Source of the DNA: JACCXG01 sp963785755
Lineage (GTDB): Bacteria; Acidobacteriota; Vicinamibacteria; Vicinamibacterales; 2-12-FULL-66-21
Length of the DNA stretch: 64,000 nucleotides
Assembly (NCBI GenBank): GCA_963785755.1
Contig: CAWAXG010000013.1
Location: 248,001-312,000 of the forward strand
Reading direction: 5' to 3'
In this document: positions 27,894 to 39,024 of the stretch, one piece after another
Numbering within the stretch: the stretch's first letter is position 1
Layout of the letters: the number at the start of each line of letters is the position of its first letter
Position numbers and translations under genes: made by a program
Notes under the pieces: model-generated
What the model was told of the DNA's origin: nothing
Databases searched by the model: none
The model's input: only the letters and a program-made list of their open reading frames with translations

Positions 27894-30800
27894 TGGCCGC
27901 CCCCACCAGGTCCGCGAACGCGGGCTCCCGGTTCTCGGCCCGCGCCTGCCGCTCCGCGAGCAGCACGCGCTGATAGTCGCGCGGAATGACCTTGACGAAC
28001 CGCGACCGTTCGTCGAGCCAGTCGGCGAGCAGCCGTACGGCGCGCCCGCTGTTCGTGTAACGCACGTGCTTGCGCAGCATCGTGCGGACGAACTCGACAT
28101 CCTCGTCCTCGACCAGCGGCTCGAGGTTGACCATCTCCTTGTTGCACCGCCGCGCGAACTGGCCGTCGCCGTCGAGCACGTAGGCGATGCCGCCGCTCAT
28201 CCCCGCCGCGAAGTTCCGCCCGGTCCGGCCGATGACCACGACGCGCCCGGCCGTCATGTACTCGCAGCCGTGGTCGCCGACGCCCTCCACGACCGCCAGC
28301 GCGCCGCTGTTGCGCACGGCAAAACGCTCGCCGGCGATGCCTCGAACGTAGGCCTCGCCGCTGGTCGCGCCATACAGGCACACGTTGCCGACGATGACGT
28401 TCTCGTGCGACGCAAACGTGGACTGCCGCGGCGGGAACACGACGAGCTTGCCGCCCGACAACCCTTTGCCCCAATAGTCGTTCGAATCCCCCTCGAGGCA
28501 GAGCGTGATGCCGCGCGGCACGAACGCGCCGAAGCTCTGGCCCGCCGAGCCGGTGAAGTGCACGCGAATCGTGTCGTCCGGCAGGCCCTCGCCGCCGTAC
28601 CGGCGCGTGACCTCCGACCCCAGCATCGTGCCCACGGTCCGATGCTCGTTGCGGATCGGCAGCGTGATCAGCACCGGCTGGCGCGTATCCAGCGACGGCA
28701 GCGCGTGCTCGATGAGCTCGTTGTCCAGGGCGCGAGCCAGGCCGTGGTCCTGCGCCCGCACCGCGCGGCGGCCGACCGTCTCGGGCATGTCCGGCTGATG
28801 CAGAATCCGCGAGAGGTCGACCCCCTTGGTCTTCCAGTGCGCAAGGGCCGGCCGCATCTCGAGCCGATCCGATCGTCCGACCATTTCGTCCATCGTCCGG
28901 AAGCCGAGCTGCGCCATGAGCTCCCGCACGTCTTCGGCGACGAAGCGGAAGTAGTTCTCGACGAACTCAGGGCGGCCGGTGAACTTCTTTCGCAGTTCCG
29001 GATCCTGGGTCGCGATGCCGACCGGGCAGGTGTTCAGATGGCAGACCCGCATCATGATGCAGCCCGACACCACCAGCGCCGCCGTCGAGAAGCCGAACTC
29101 TTCGGCGCCGAGCAGCGCCGCGACGACGACGTCACGTCCGGTGCGGAGCTGACCGTCCGCCTGCACCACGATGCGATCGCGCAGCTTGTTGAGCACGAGC
29201 ACCTGCTGGGTCTCGGCCAGCCCGAGCTCCCAGGGCACGCCGCTGTGCTTGATCGACGTGAGCGGCGAGGCGCCGGTGCCGCCATCGTGTCCCGAGATCA
29301 GGACCACGTCCGCATGCGCCTTCGCCACGCCCGCGGCGACCGTGCCGACGCCGACTTCGGCCACCAGCTTCACGTGAACGCGCGCCACGGGATTCGCGTT
29401 CTTCAGGTCGTAAATCAGCTGCGCCAGGTCTTCGATCGAATAGATGTCGTGGTGCGGCGGCGGAGAAATCAGGCCGACGCCGGGCGTCGAATGACGGACC
29501 TTCGCGATCCACGGATACACCTTGTGCCCGGGAAGCTGGCCGCCCTCGCCCGGCTTGGCGCCCTGCGCCATCTTGATCTGCAGGTCGTCGGCGTTCACCA
29601 GGTATTCGCTGGTGACGCCGAAGCGCGCGGACGCCACCTGCTTGATCGCGCTGCGGCGCAAATCGCCGTTCGCGTCAGGCTTGTAGCGGGCGGAATCCTC
29701 TCCTCCCTCGCCGGTGTTCGACTTGGCGCCGAGCCGGTTCATCGCGATCGCGATCGTCTCGTGCGCCTCCTGGCTGATCGAGCCGTAGGACATCGCGCCG
29801 GTGGCGAACCGCTTGAGGATCGCCTCGACCGGTTCGACTTCGTCGATCGGCACCGGCGTCGCATCCGGCTTGAACCCGAGCAGCCCGCGGAGCGTCCCGA
29901 GGTTGCGGCTCTGATCGTTGACGAGCGCCGTGTACTCCTTGTAGATGGCGTACTGATTACTGCGCGTCGCATGCTGCAGCTTGTGCACCGTCTCCGGGTT
30001 GAACAGGTGCATCTCGCCGTCGCGGCGCCACTTGTATTCGCCGCCGGTTTCGAGCTCCGAGGACAGCAGATTTCGCGACGGGAATGCCCGGCGATGACGC
30101 TCGCGCACCTCGCGGGCGATGACGTCGATGCCGGCGCCGCCGATGCGCGATGCCGTCCAGGTGAGGTAGGTGTCGACGAAGTTCTTCTCGAGCCCGATCG
30201 CTTCGAAGATCTGCGCGCCGCAGTAGCTCTGCAGCGTCGAGATCCCCATCTTCGACATGACTTTCAGGATGCCCTTGTTCAGCGCGCGGATGTAATTGAG
30301 AACCGCACGCTCGTGGGTGATGCCCTCCAGCACGTGCTGGTGAATCATGTCGTCGAGCGTCTCGAACGCCAGATACGGGTTGACCGCACCGGCGCCGTAG
30401 CCGATGAGCAGCGCCACGTGGTGCACTTCGCGGGCATCGCCGGATTCCACGACGAGCGCGCACCGCGTCCGCAGCCCCTCGCGCACGAGGTGATGGTGCA
30501 CGCCGGCAGTGGCGAGCAGGCTCGGGATCGGGGCGAGCCGGTCGGTGACGCCCCGATCGGACAGGATCAGGACCGTGTGGCCGGAGGCCACCGCCTCCTG
30601 CGCCTGCGCCCGCAGGCCGTCCATCGCACGCTCGAGGCCGGCGCCGCCTTCGGCCGGGTTGTAGAGCATCGGCAGCGTCGTCGAGCGAAAGCCGGCAACG
30701 TCGGTGTGGCGCAGCTTGGCGACCTGATCGTTGTCGATGATCGGATACTTGATCACGATCTGCCGGCACGACTCGGGCTCGGGCTCGAGCAGGTTGCGCT

Positions 30801-32472
30801 CGGGACCGATCGTCGACTCCATCGACGTGACGAGCTCCTCACGGATCGCGTCGAGCGGCGGATTGGTGACCTGCGCGAACAGCTGCTTGAAGTAGTCGTA
30901 GAGCAGCCGCGGGCGCTGCGAGAGGATCGCCAGCGGCGTATCCGTCCCCATCGACCCGATCGGCTCCTCGCCGCCTTTCGCCATCGGCCCAATCAGCAGC
31001 GCGATGTCTTCCTGCGTGTAACCGAAGGCCTGCTGGCGGCGCAGCACCGTCTCGTGATCGAGCACCGGGAGGAAGGGCGACGGCGCCAGATCCTCGATCG
31101 GAATCAGGTGCTCCTGGAGCCAGGACGCGTAAGGCTGCTCGCGCGCCAGCTTCAGCTTGAGCTCTTCGTCGCTGATGATGCGTCCCTGCCGCGTGTCCAC
31201 CAGGAAGATACGGCCGGGGTGCAGCCGCTCCTTGACGAGGACGTCCTCGGGTGGGATGTCGAGCACGCCGACTTCCGACGCCATGACGACGAGATCGTCC
31301 TTGGTGACGTAGTAGCGCGACGGCCGCAGGCCGTTGCGATCGAGCACCGCGCCGATGACGGTGCCGTCCGTGAAAACCAGCGAGGCGGGACCGTCCCACG
31401 GCTCCATGAGCGAGGCGTGGTACTCGTAGAACGCGCGCAGCTCCGGCGCCATCGTGTCGTTGTTCTGCCACGGCTCCGGAATCATCATCAGGATCGCGTG
31501 CGGCAGCGATCGGCCCGCCATCACCAGCAGCTCGAGCACGTTGTCGAAGATCGCGCTGTCGCTGCCTCCCTCGCGGATGATCGGCAGGATCTCCTTCAGA
31601 TCGTGGCCGAGCAGGTCGGTGTAGAGCAGCGCCTCGCGGGCCTTCATCCAGTTGATGTTCCCGCGCAGCGTGTTGATCTCGCCGTTGTGTGCGACGTAGC
31701 GGTAGGGATGCGCCAGCGGCCACGACGGAAACGTGTTGGTGCTGAACCGCTGATGGACGAGCGCCAGCGCCGACTCGAACTCCGGATCCGTCAGGTCGGG
31801 GAACATGCCCGCGATCTGATTCGCGGTCAGCATCCCCTTGTAGATCAGGGTGTGCGACGACAGGCTGACCACGTAGAAGAACTTGCGGTCCTCGAACGGC
31901 AGCGCATCGACCGTGTGCTCGATCCGCTTGCGGATGACGTACAGCTTCCGCTCGAACCTGGCGTCGTCTTCCTCGGACTGTCCGGGCGCCGCGAGCCACG
32001 GGCTCCGTCCGATGAAAATCTGACGGAACACCGGCTCGACCGACTTGGCACTCGGCCCCACCGCGCTGTCGTCGGTCGGCACGTCGCGCCAGCCGAGGAC
32101 GACCTGCCCTTCGTCCTTGACGACCTCCGCGAAGAGCTGCTCGATCTGGCGGCGGAGGCCGGCGTCGTGGGGAAGGAAGATCAACCCCGCGCCGTAGCCG
32201 CCCTCGGGAGGCAGCTGGATGCCCAGCGCCGCCGCCTCCCGGCGCAGAAACCGATCGGGGATCTGCGTGAGGATGCCCGCGCCATCGCCGGTGTTCGTCT
32301 CGCACCCGCACGCGCCGCGATGCTCGAGATTGATGAGCACGCGCAGCGCCTGCTTCACGATGTCGTGCGAGCGATGGCCCTTGATGTGCGCGACGAACCC
32401 GACGCCGCACGCATCGTGTTCATTCGACGGGTCATAAAGTCCTTGCGCCGGTGGCAGATGTGGCTGTTGCAC
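27886..32472 (-). CDS. gltB: Glutamate synthase large subunit
   Basis: 1,528 residues, the normal length. The glutaminase domain has Cys22 (EHDACGVGFVAHIKG), which becomes the N-terminal nucleophile after propeptide removal. The synthase domain carries the FMN site (PGEGGQLPGHKV, LISGHDGGTGASPLTSIKHSG) and the [3Fe-4S] cysteines C-x5-C-x4-C in GCIMMRVCHLNTCPVG. The C-terminal GXGXG-type beta-helix has GDHGCEYMTAGRVVVIG and NFAAGMSGGIAYVLD. Start is GTG 32472; the AAAGGAG upstream is rather far (18 nt). With gltD it assimilates ammonium brought in by the neighbouring amt. Confidence 0.96.
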
Positions 32473-32609
32473 AGTGCTGTTATGAACGAACTCCTTTCAT
32501 ATGCGAAACGGGTTTATCTGATTGACTGCATGCGGCGCGCGCATGGGACCGTTATGCGTGCAGCGCATCGGTTCGATGATCGAGGCGAAGTGCGCGTGCG
32601 TTTTCTGGC

Positions 32610-33882
32610 CTAAAAACAGATGGGGTTGCAGACGAAGAGATCGAAGTCGATGGTCTCGTCTTCCGGACCGAATGGCTGGCGCGACGAGAAGACGATGGTC
32701 GTGCCGCGGCGGTCGATGGCCGGCGAGCGGCTTGGCGCCCACCAGATCTGCCGTCCGCCGCTGACCCGACGGACGTGCGCGTCTGCGCGATCGAACAGAT
32801 ACACGTCGGGCAGCAGGTTGTCGTCGACGTTCTCTCCCGGACAGTCGCCGTCGCAGAGCAGATTCGATGCCCAGGACTCGAACACGACCAGACGGCCGTC
32901 GGCCGATACCCGCGGCACCGTGCTTCGACCATTCGCGCGGCGGGTAATCACCGTGGTCCTCGAGGCCGCTCGATCGTGTACCGCCACATCCGTCCGCGAC
33001 GTGTGGTTCCCGTTCATCAGAACAAACGCGACGATCTGGCCATCGGCGCTGATATCGGGGAAAAACGCCGCCTGAGGCGCGCCGTCCCTGCCGGAACTGA
33101 TGCAGGTCGTTTCAGCGGCGATGACATCGCGAAGGTAGACGGCACGGACCGGCGGTGAAGCGGGCCGCGACTGCTGCGCACGCTGCTCGATCGCACTGAA
33201 GACCACCAGCCGGCCATCCGCGCTGACCCTGGGCGTAATGCTCGACTCGTACTGGCGGTTGGCGCTGTCGACCCCCGCGCGAATCAGTTGTCCACTCGGC
33301 ACAGAGAGCAGATACACGTCGCTTGCAGGACCGTTGGCGTCCGCGCCGCGCACCAGATTCGTTGCGGACGACACGAATGCGACAACCGCGCCGTCACCGC
33401 TGATGGCCGGTGAGTCGCTGTGACCGTTCGCATCGCCCCCTTCATGCGAGACGCTCACCCGCGTCGTCGTGCCGGTCCTGCGATCGCGGAGGAAGACGTC
33501 TCGTATCAAGCTCGCGATCCGGCAAGCCGGTGAGGTTGGTGGCCCATGACTCGAACGCGAGGTAGTGTCCGTCGCTGTTCAGTTGCGGGTTCGACGAACT
33601 GCCGTCCGCCGAGGCGCCGTCGGCGGCCCGAGTCTCCAGCGTGAGCGTGCGTGCGAGGCGGTCGAGGACGTAGATGTCGTCGACCGAGTTTCGATCGGCC
33701 GGCAGCAGCCGTGCGGACGACACGAACGCCACGAGCGCACCATCGGCGCTGACGGTTGCGGAGGTGCCATTCACATCTGAGAGGCCCTGTCGCACGACCG
33801 TTCCATCGAATTTCGGGACGGCGGCGTCCGCGGGCGACAGCAGCAGCACGACGACGGCGCCAACACGATAAAGCGGCGACAT
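32610..33882 (-). CDS. Secreted PD40/TolB-like beta-propeller protein, one frameshift
   Basis: About 420 residues in two frames joined near 33510. Signal peptide RVGAVVVLLLSPADA. At least seven PD40-type blades follow the pattern (P)xhSADGxhVhFxSxAxNLhxxD, for example ATVSADGALVAFVSS, PAISGDGAVVAFVSSATNL and PRVSADGRLVVFESWASNL. Proteins of this type are usually periplasmic or surface binding modules. The start is four bases after the stop of the HExEH-protein gene, so the two probably form an operon divergent from the CHAT gene. The frameshift sits at the 5' part of the second blade, and both sides are otherwise intact. Partner unknown. Confidence 0.72.
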
Positions 33883-33886
33883 CGCA

Positions 33887-34516
33887 CTACCTCCGCAGTT
33901 CTCCGGCCCCGACCTCGTGGGCCACGAGCCGTCCGGTGACGGCTGCCCGTCGCGTCTCGAATGCGGCTGGCTTCCGCACTATGTGGGCGCCGTGCACGCC
34001 ATCGGCGACCGCCACGGCGAGATCGACCTCGTCTATCTGCTCGAGGATGTGCTCGATCTCGTGCGCAAGCAGCTCGGCGGCCCGCGGATCGGCGCCGCGC
34101 AGCCGGATGTGCGCGCGCAGCCGCGGCGTGCGGCTGATTTCCGTTTCAGCGTTGGTAGCCGCGCGGCCCGCCGGATGGTCGAAGCTGAGCACGATCGCGA
34201 CCGACGCGCCCTTCAACCTCGCGCACTGGCGGCGGAACGTCGCAGAGCGGCGCCACATCTGCTCGACCAGCGGTCGAGCGATCGGAGGAATGTCGGAACC
34301 GGCGGGCAGGATCGCCAGCGCGTCGATCGGCGCAACCGTGTCGGTCTCGCGTCCGGCCAGCGCAAAGCCGTAGGTCGTAACGCCCGACGCGCTGACGTAT
34401 GCCGTCACACTCGTCGACGCGTGGGACACCGGCCCTTGCGCGCGCGCAGCGTCGGGTCCCATGGCGATGGCCATGAGCAGCACCGACTGCATGAAGCGGG
34501 AGATCGTGGGCGACAT
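33887..34516 (-). CDS. Secreted HExEH-motif protein, putative metallopeptidase, paralogue 1
   Basis: 209 residues with signal peptide MQSVLLMAIAMGPDAARA-like sequence. It shares with the protein at 60694-61323 the ordered motifs TFRRQCARL, ELLAHEIEHILEQIDEVDLA and AFETRRAAVTG. HEIEH fits the zinc-binding HExxH pattern, and the conserved Glu of FET about 35 residues downstream could be a third ligand. No known peptidase family is recognised, so activity is inferred from the motif only. First gene of a two-gene unit with the PD40 propeller, divergent from the TPR-CHAT gene (288 bp apart). Confidence 0.65.
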   Translation of the reverse strand: MSPTISRFMQSVLLMAIAMGPDAARAQGPVSHASTSVTAYVSASGVTTYGFALAGRETDTVAPIDALAILPAGSDIPPIARPLVEQMWRRSATFRRQCARLKGASVAIVLSFDHPAGRAATNAETEISRTPRLRAHIRLRGADPRAAELLAHEIEHILEQIDEVDLAVAVADGVHGAHIVRKPAAFETRRAAVTGRLVAHEVGAGELRR

Positions 34517-34804
34517 GACTGAGCCTCCTGACGCGCTGGCAGAGGAAGAGACGGCTGAAATCTGGTGTTTCCGCGGGCTCTGGCGTTTCGAGGGCCGATA
34601 CGGTTGGGGTAGACCGGACCCGGACGCTCACGATGCGCACCCTGGGTGGGAGGGGATCAGGCGACAGGGGAATTCCGCGAGCCGGTCCGTCTGAATGGAA
34701 TGAGCACGCTGATCGGTTGCTCCAGGGACGGCGTTGATGAATAATCCGGCCACTCCACGTTCATCACGTCGTTCGCGCGTGCCGCCAACTTACTGAGTGA
34801 GGCC

Positions 34805-37800
34805 GTGCAGCAACTGTCGCGTCGAGCCTTCACCCGAAGGCGGGCCGCCGTCACCGGCGTCGCACTGGTCGTCGCGACAGGCGTCCTGGGGTACGCCTTT
34901 CGTGACCAGTGGGTGCCGCCTTCGGCGTTCTCGCCGGAACGGACCGGCATTCATCGTCCCGAGCTCCGAGATCTGGCAACCGCTGTTGGCGGACGACGGC
35001 CCTTCGAGCCGCGGCTGACGGGGAACTTCGCGCACGCCGACTACTCCGCTGAGACACCGACGCGGTCAGCAGCACCAGCAGCGACAGACGCACCGCTCGA
35101 TCTCCGCGTCGCCGCCATCGCGCTCGAGAAACGCGCACAAGAAAGCACGGATGCCTTCAGTGTGAACGCCTTCGGCATCGCGCAGCTGTTCACGGGCCGG
35201 ACTGCACCGGGAGTGTCGACGCTCGAGCGTGCGATGCGTCTGGCGCCCCGGGACGCACGGCTGTCGAGCGATCTGGCCGCCGGCTATCTGGTGCGAGCGC
35301 GTGAAACGAACCAGATCGAAGACGTGGCGCGGGCCGTAGGCCACGCAAAGCACGCGGCGGATCTCGACCCCCGGCTTGCCGAGGCGCGATTCAACCTCGC
35401 TCTGTCGCTCGAGCACCTGTCGTTGCGACACGAGGCGATGAGGGCGTGGCAGGCCTATCTGGACCTGGATCCCCAGTCAGCGTGGGCCCGGGAAGCACGC
35501 GCTCGAATCGAGCGGCTCTCCGAAACGCCCGAAGCACGCTGGGAGAAGCAGCGGCGCGAGATCATTGCGGCGGGTGATCGCGGTGATGAGGCATCGATCC
35601 GTGTCGCCACGCAGCAGAACCCGGACACGGCCTACGAGTACGTCGAAAACGATCTGATTCCGGCGTGGGCGGATGCGTGGCTCGCCGAGCGATCGCGAGA
35701 AGGCGGCGAAGCACCTGCGACTTGCGCGTCTGTTCGGACAGGCGATTGCGGACGGTGTCGGTGAGCGCATGCCGCTCGACGCGGCTCTGGCCATCGAGCG
35801 TGCGTCAGGCGATCAGTCGCGTGCTGACGCGCTGGCGCGCGGCCATCAGATCTTTCGCGACGCGCGGGCGCTGTACGACCAGGATCGAATTGCGGACTCG
35901 ACCGCTGCGTTCGACAAGGCCGCGCGCGAGCTGGCGATTGGAGACTCGCCATTTGTCGCGTGGACGCGCCTGCAGACAGCGATCTCGCAATATTACCGGA
36001 GCGAATTCGACGAATCGCTCGTTCCTCTTCGCGAATTGATAAGCCTCACATAACCAGAATTCACACATCCGGGTCGCTGCGCGAGCACAGTGGATGACTG
36101 GGCTGATCCAGGCACGTCGAGAGGCCAGGTCGATGATTCACTTGATTCGTATCAGCAGGCACTTGCGGCCTTCGAGCGGGTCGGCGCCGTGGCTGACGGA
36201 GCAGCGATGCACTCGATTCATCGGGGAGAACCTTGAAGCCGTCGGCGATCTGAGCACTGCCTGGACGCACAAACGCGATGCCCTCGTGAGCGTCGCCATG
36301 TTGCAGAAGGCGCAGCGCCGTGAAGCGATTCTTGCGTCTGCGGCGAAGACGGCAAGACGCGCCAATCTTCTTCACGCAGCGATTTCCCTGCAATCGGAAG
36401 TAATTGCCGATGCGCAACAGATCCGGGCTTGCTGTGGCGTCGTCCAGGGCTCACTCGATCGCGCGGAGGTCCATGGGCTGTTGGGTGAAGAACAGCGCGC
36501 GGCTGAAGACATCGCTCAGGCGCAGCAGTGGCTGACGCGCGTCCCGGATAAAGCCCTGGAGACCGACTTCGTGCGGAAACCATGCTGGCGCAGGGCCAGA
36601 CGCTGCTTCGAACGTCGCCAGCACAAGCGATCGCCACGCTGCGCACGAGCCTCGATTACTTTCAGCAGAGCGGCATGGAGGTGCGCCTGCCCCGTGTCAA
36701 CCTCGCCATCGGGCGTGCACAAGTGCTTGCCGGTGAGATCGGCGGCGCCGAGCAGACCTTTCTGGAGGGTATCCGAGCGCTCGAAGCCCAGCGCGCCAGG
36801 CTCCCCAAGGGACAACTGCGTCTCGGATATTTCGAACAGCCATGGAACCTGTTCGAGGAGATGGTGAAACTGCAAGCCGCGAGTGCTGCGAACCTGCCGA
36901 GCGCCTTCCGCTATGCCGAGCGCTTTCGTGCCCGCGACCTTGCAGAATTGTCTTCGCAATCGGGACATTCAGCAGTCGTGGACCCAACAAGCCTCGCCGA
37001 TCGACTTCAACCCCATACGGTTGTCCTGTATTACGTGACCCTCGACGACCGACTTTTGCTGTGCGTCGTGCGCCCGGGCAAGGTCGAGTTCGTCGAGCAG
37101 GCAGTCGCATCCAGTGCGCTGGAGGAAGAGGTCAGGAACTACCGCGCATCTCTCGAGCGTGGAGATCGAGTGCAAATCGAACGGGGCGGCGTTCGCCTTC
37201 ACGAGCGGCTCATTCGCCCGGCGCTGCGGCTGCTCACGAAAGGCGACGTGCTGGTCATCATCCCCGATGGGATCCTCCACGCGCTGCCATTCGCCACGCT
37301 GAAGAACTCGCAGACCGGACGATACCTGCTCGAGGATCATCCAGTTCAGGTCGCGCCGAGCGCGACGATGTTCGACCGGGCGTCGACGAGATTGCGCCGC
37401 GCCAACACCGCGGGCGGCAATGTGCTCGTGCTCGCCAATCCCAAACTGGCGGACGGAGAGGCAATGAATCTGCCGGATCTTTCGCGCGCAGAAGCAGAGG
37501 CCTACGACATTGCCGCGCTCTACCAGAACGCCACCGTTTTGATCGGCCCCCGCGCGACCAAACGCGCATTCCTCGACACACGCAGAACGGTATCGGATCG
37601 TGCATTTCGCCGGACATGCGCTCGCGAACGAGCAGTACGCGTTGCTGTCGCGGCTTCTCCTCGCCCGCGACGACCCTCGCGAGGCTGGGTCCCTCTTCGC
37701 GCACGAGATTCTCGACCTCAACCTTGGCACAACCGACCTCGTCGTCCTTGCCGCGTGCCGGACCGGAGCCGGCGCGATCAAGAAGGGAGAGGGCCCGCTC

Positions 37801-38052
37801 AGCCTTGCGCGGCCGTTTCTCGCGGCTGGCGTTCCTTCGGTCGTCGCCACGCTGTGGGACGTGAGCGACGATGCAAGCCGGACGCTCTTCGCAGCGTTCT
37901 ACCGAAATCTCCGGCATGGTGCCGAGCCGGTGTTTGCCCTGCGTGACGCGCAACTGCGACTGCTGCGCGATCCGGACGCCAACCTGCAGTCGCCCGCCGC
38001 CTGGGCGCCGTTCATCTCCGTTGGCGGCGTGCATCCGAATGGAGGTCTGTGA
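34805..38052 (+). pseudogene. Membrane-anchored TPR-CHAT protease-like protein, several frameshifts
   Basis: About 1,080 residues spread over at least five frames (changes near 35690, 36060, 36215, 36580 and 37590). Order: basic N-terminus and one membrane helix (AAVTGVALVVATGVLGYAF), a module homologous to the anti-sigma protein of the same cluster (RPFEPRLTGNFAHADY, then TPR repeats ending DPQSAWAREARARIERL), more TPR helices, and a C-terminal CHAT domain. The caspase-like dyad is intact: His in VHFAGHALAN and Cys in LVVLAACRTGAG, with SLARPFLAAGVPSVVATLWDV after it. CHAT proteins are cysteine peptidase-like and often regulated by partner proteins. The start is GTG 34805; the upstream region also contains ATGAATAATCC as in the sigma gene. 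It is likely decayed, or badly assembled. Confidence 0.75.
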
Positions 38053-39024
38053 TGCACATCAGTCGTCGCGAGTTCATCGTCGTCAGCGCCACGGGAACCG
38101 TCACTCTTGCATCGACTGCCTGCGGTGGCTCGAATCGGGCGGCCTCAGCGGATCCGCTGGCGCGAGCACCCGGTTGTCGGTGGTCGTCTCCGGGCTCGTG
38201 GGAAGGTGTCCACCAACGAAGCCACGCACCTGATCCTGCTCGACGGCGACAAGACGGGGATGGGCAAACATGCGGCGCGACTCTCGTCGCAGCCGGCAAC
38301 GTGGCACCGGCAGGTTCCGCACCGTCGGAGACGCAAGGCGGACGAGTCGTTCTGGAATCTCGCGAACCATCAGCTCACTCTGATGTCTGGCGACACCACG
38401 GGCACGAAGAAAGGGACGGGCCTGCGTGGACCAGGGGAAGAAACAAAAACCCGCGGAACCCGGCGTCACACAAAGATGTGACGTGGGTGGCAGACATGTC
38501 GAGGATTCCCGGGGCAGGATCCGGGCGCATCAATCCGCAGTGCCTCGAGGCCAATCCGACGGTCGCTAAAGTTGCCAGCCGCGTTCGCTTCAACGGAGGA
38601 GAGGTCGCCGCGAGGTTCAGGCCTCCGTTCCATCAGGTGGTCTTTGAATTCGGGGACGCTGAGTTCGCCAAATCTGTTCAAGCAGGCGCTGGCGGAACTC
38701 TCACTTTCTCAGACCATCGCGTCGGACAAGGTGATCTTCCGGCTGGAGCCCTTCGACGGTTCGGGGCCCGCGAAAGACATCGTGCTGGCTCCCGACACCG
38801 AACGGCGACCTCGAAGTCGTTATCGAGAACATGCCATCACCCCAACTATGGCTGCAAGAACTCACGAGGAGGCAAATACCCTGAGTCACTTTGCCGCGTT
38901 CTACCAGCTGCTTGGCGGAACCACCGGGAACCCCACCCATTCCGACCTGCCGGGCAAACTGTCCGGGAGTGCCCAAGCCGGAGACGAAGTGGTGTACTGC
39001 CCCCCTACCGATTACGGTCCGTGA
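38052..39024 (+). pseudogene. Tat-exported protein of unknown function, frame-disrupted
   Basis: Starts at ATG 38052 (GGAGG six bases upstream), overlapping the CHAT stop by one base. The N-terminus is a twin-arginine signal followed by a lipobox-like Cys: ISRREFIVVSATGTVTLASTACGG. Later segments in different frames look like one protein: DGDKTGMGKHAA, NLANHQLTLMSGDTTGTKK, VTWVADMSRIPGAGSGRINPQC, SDKVIFRLEPFDGSGPAKDIV and YQLLGGTTGNP. At least three frame changes lie between 38160 and 38880. No known family is recognised. Coupling to the CHAT gene suggests a joint function, for example as partner or substrate. Its end overlaps the end of the convergent subtilase gene. Confidence 0.6.
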
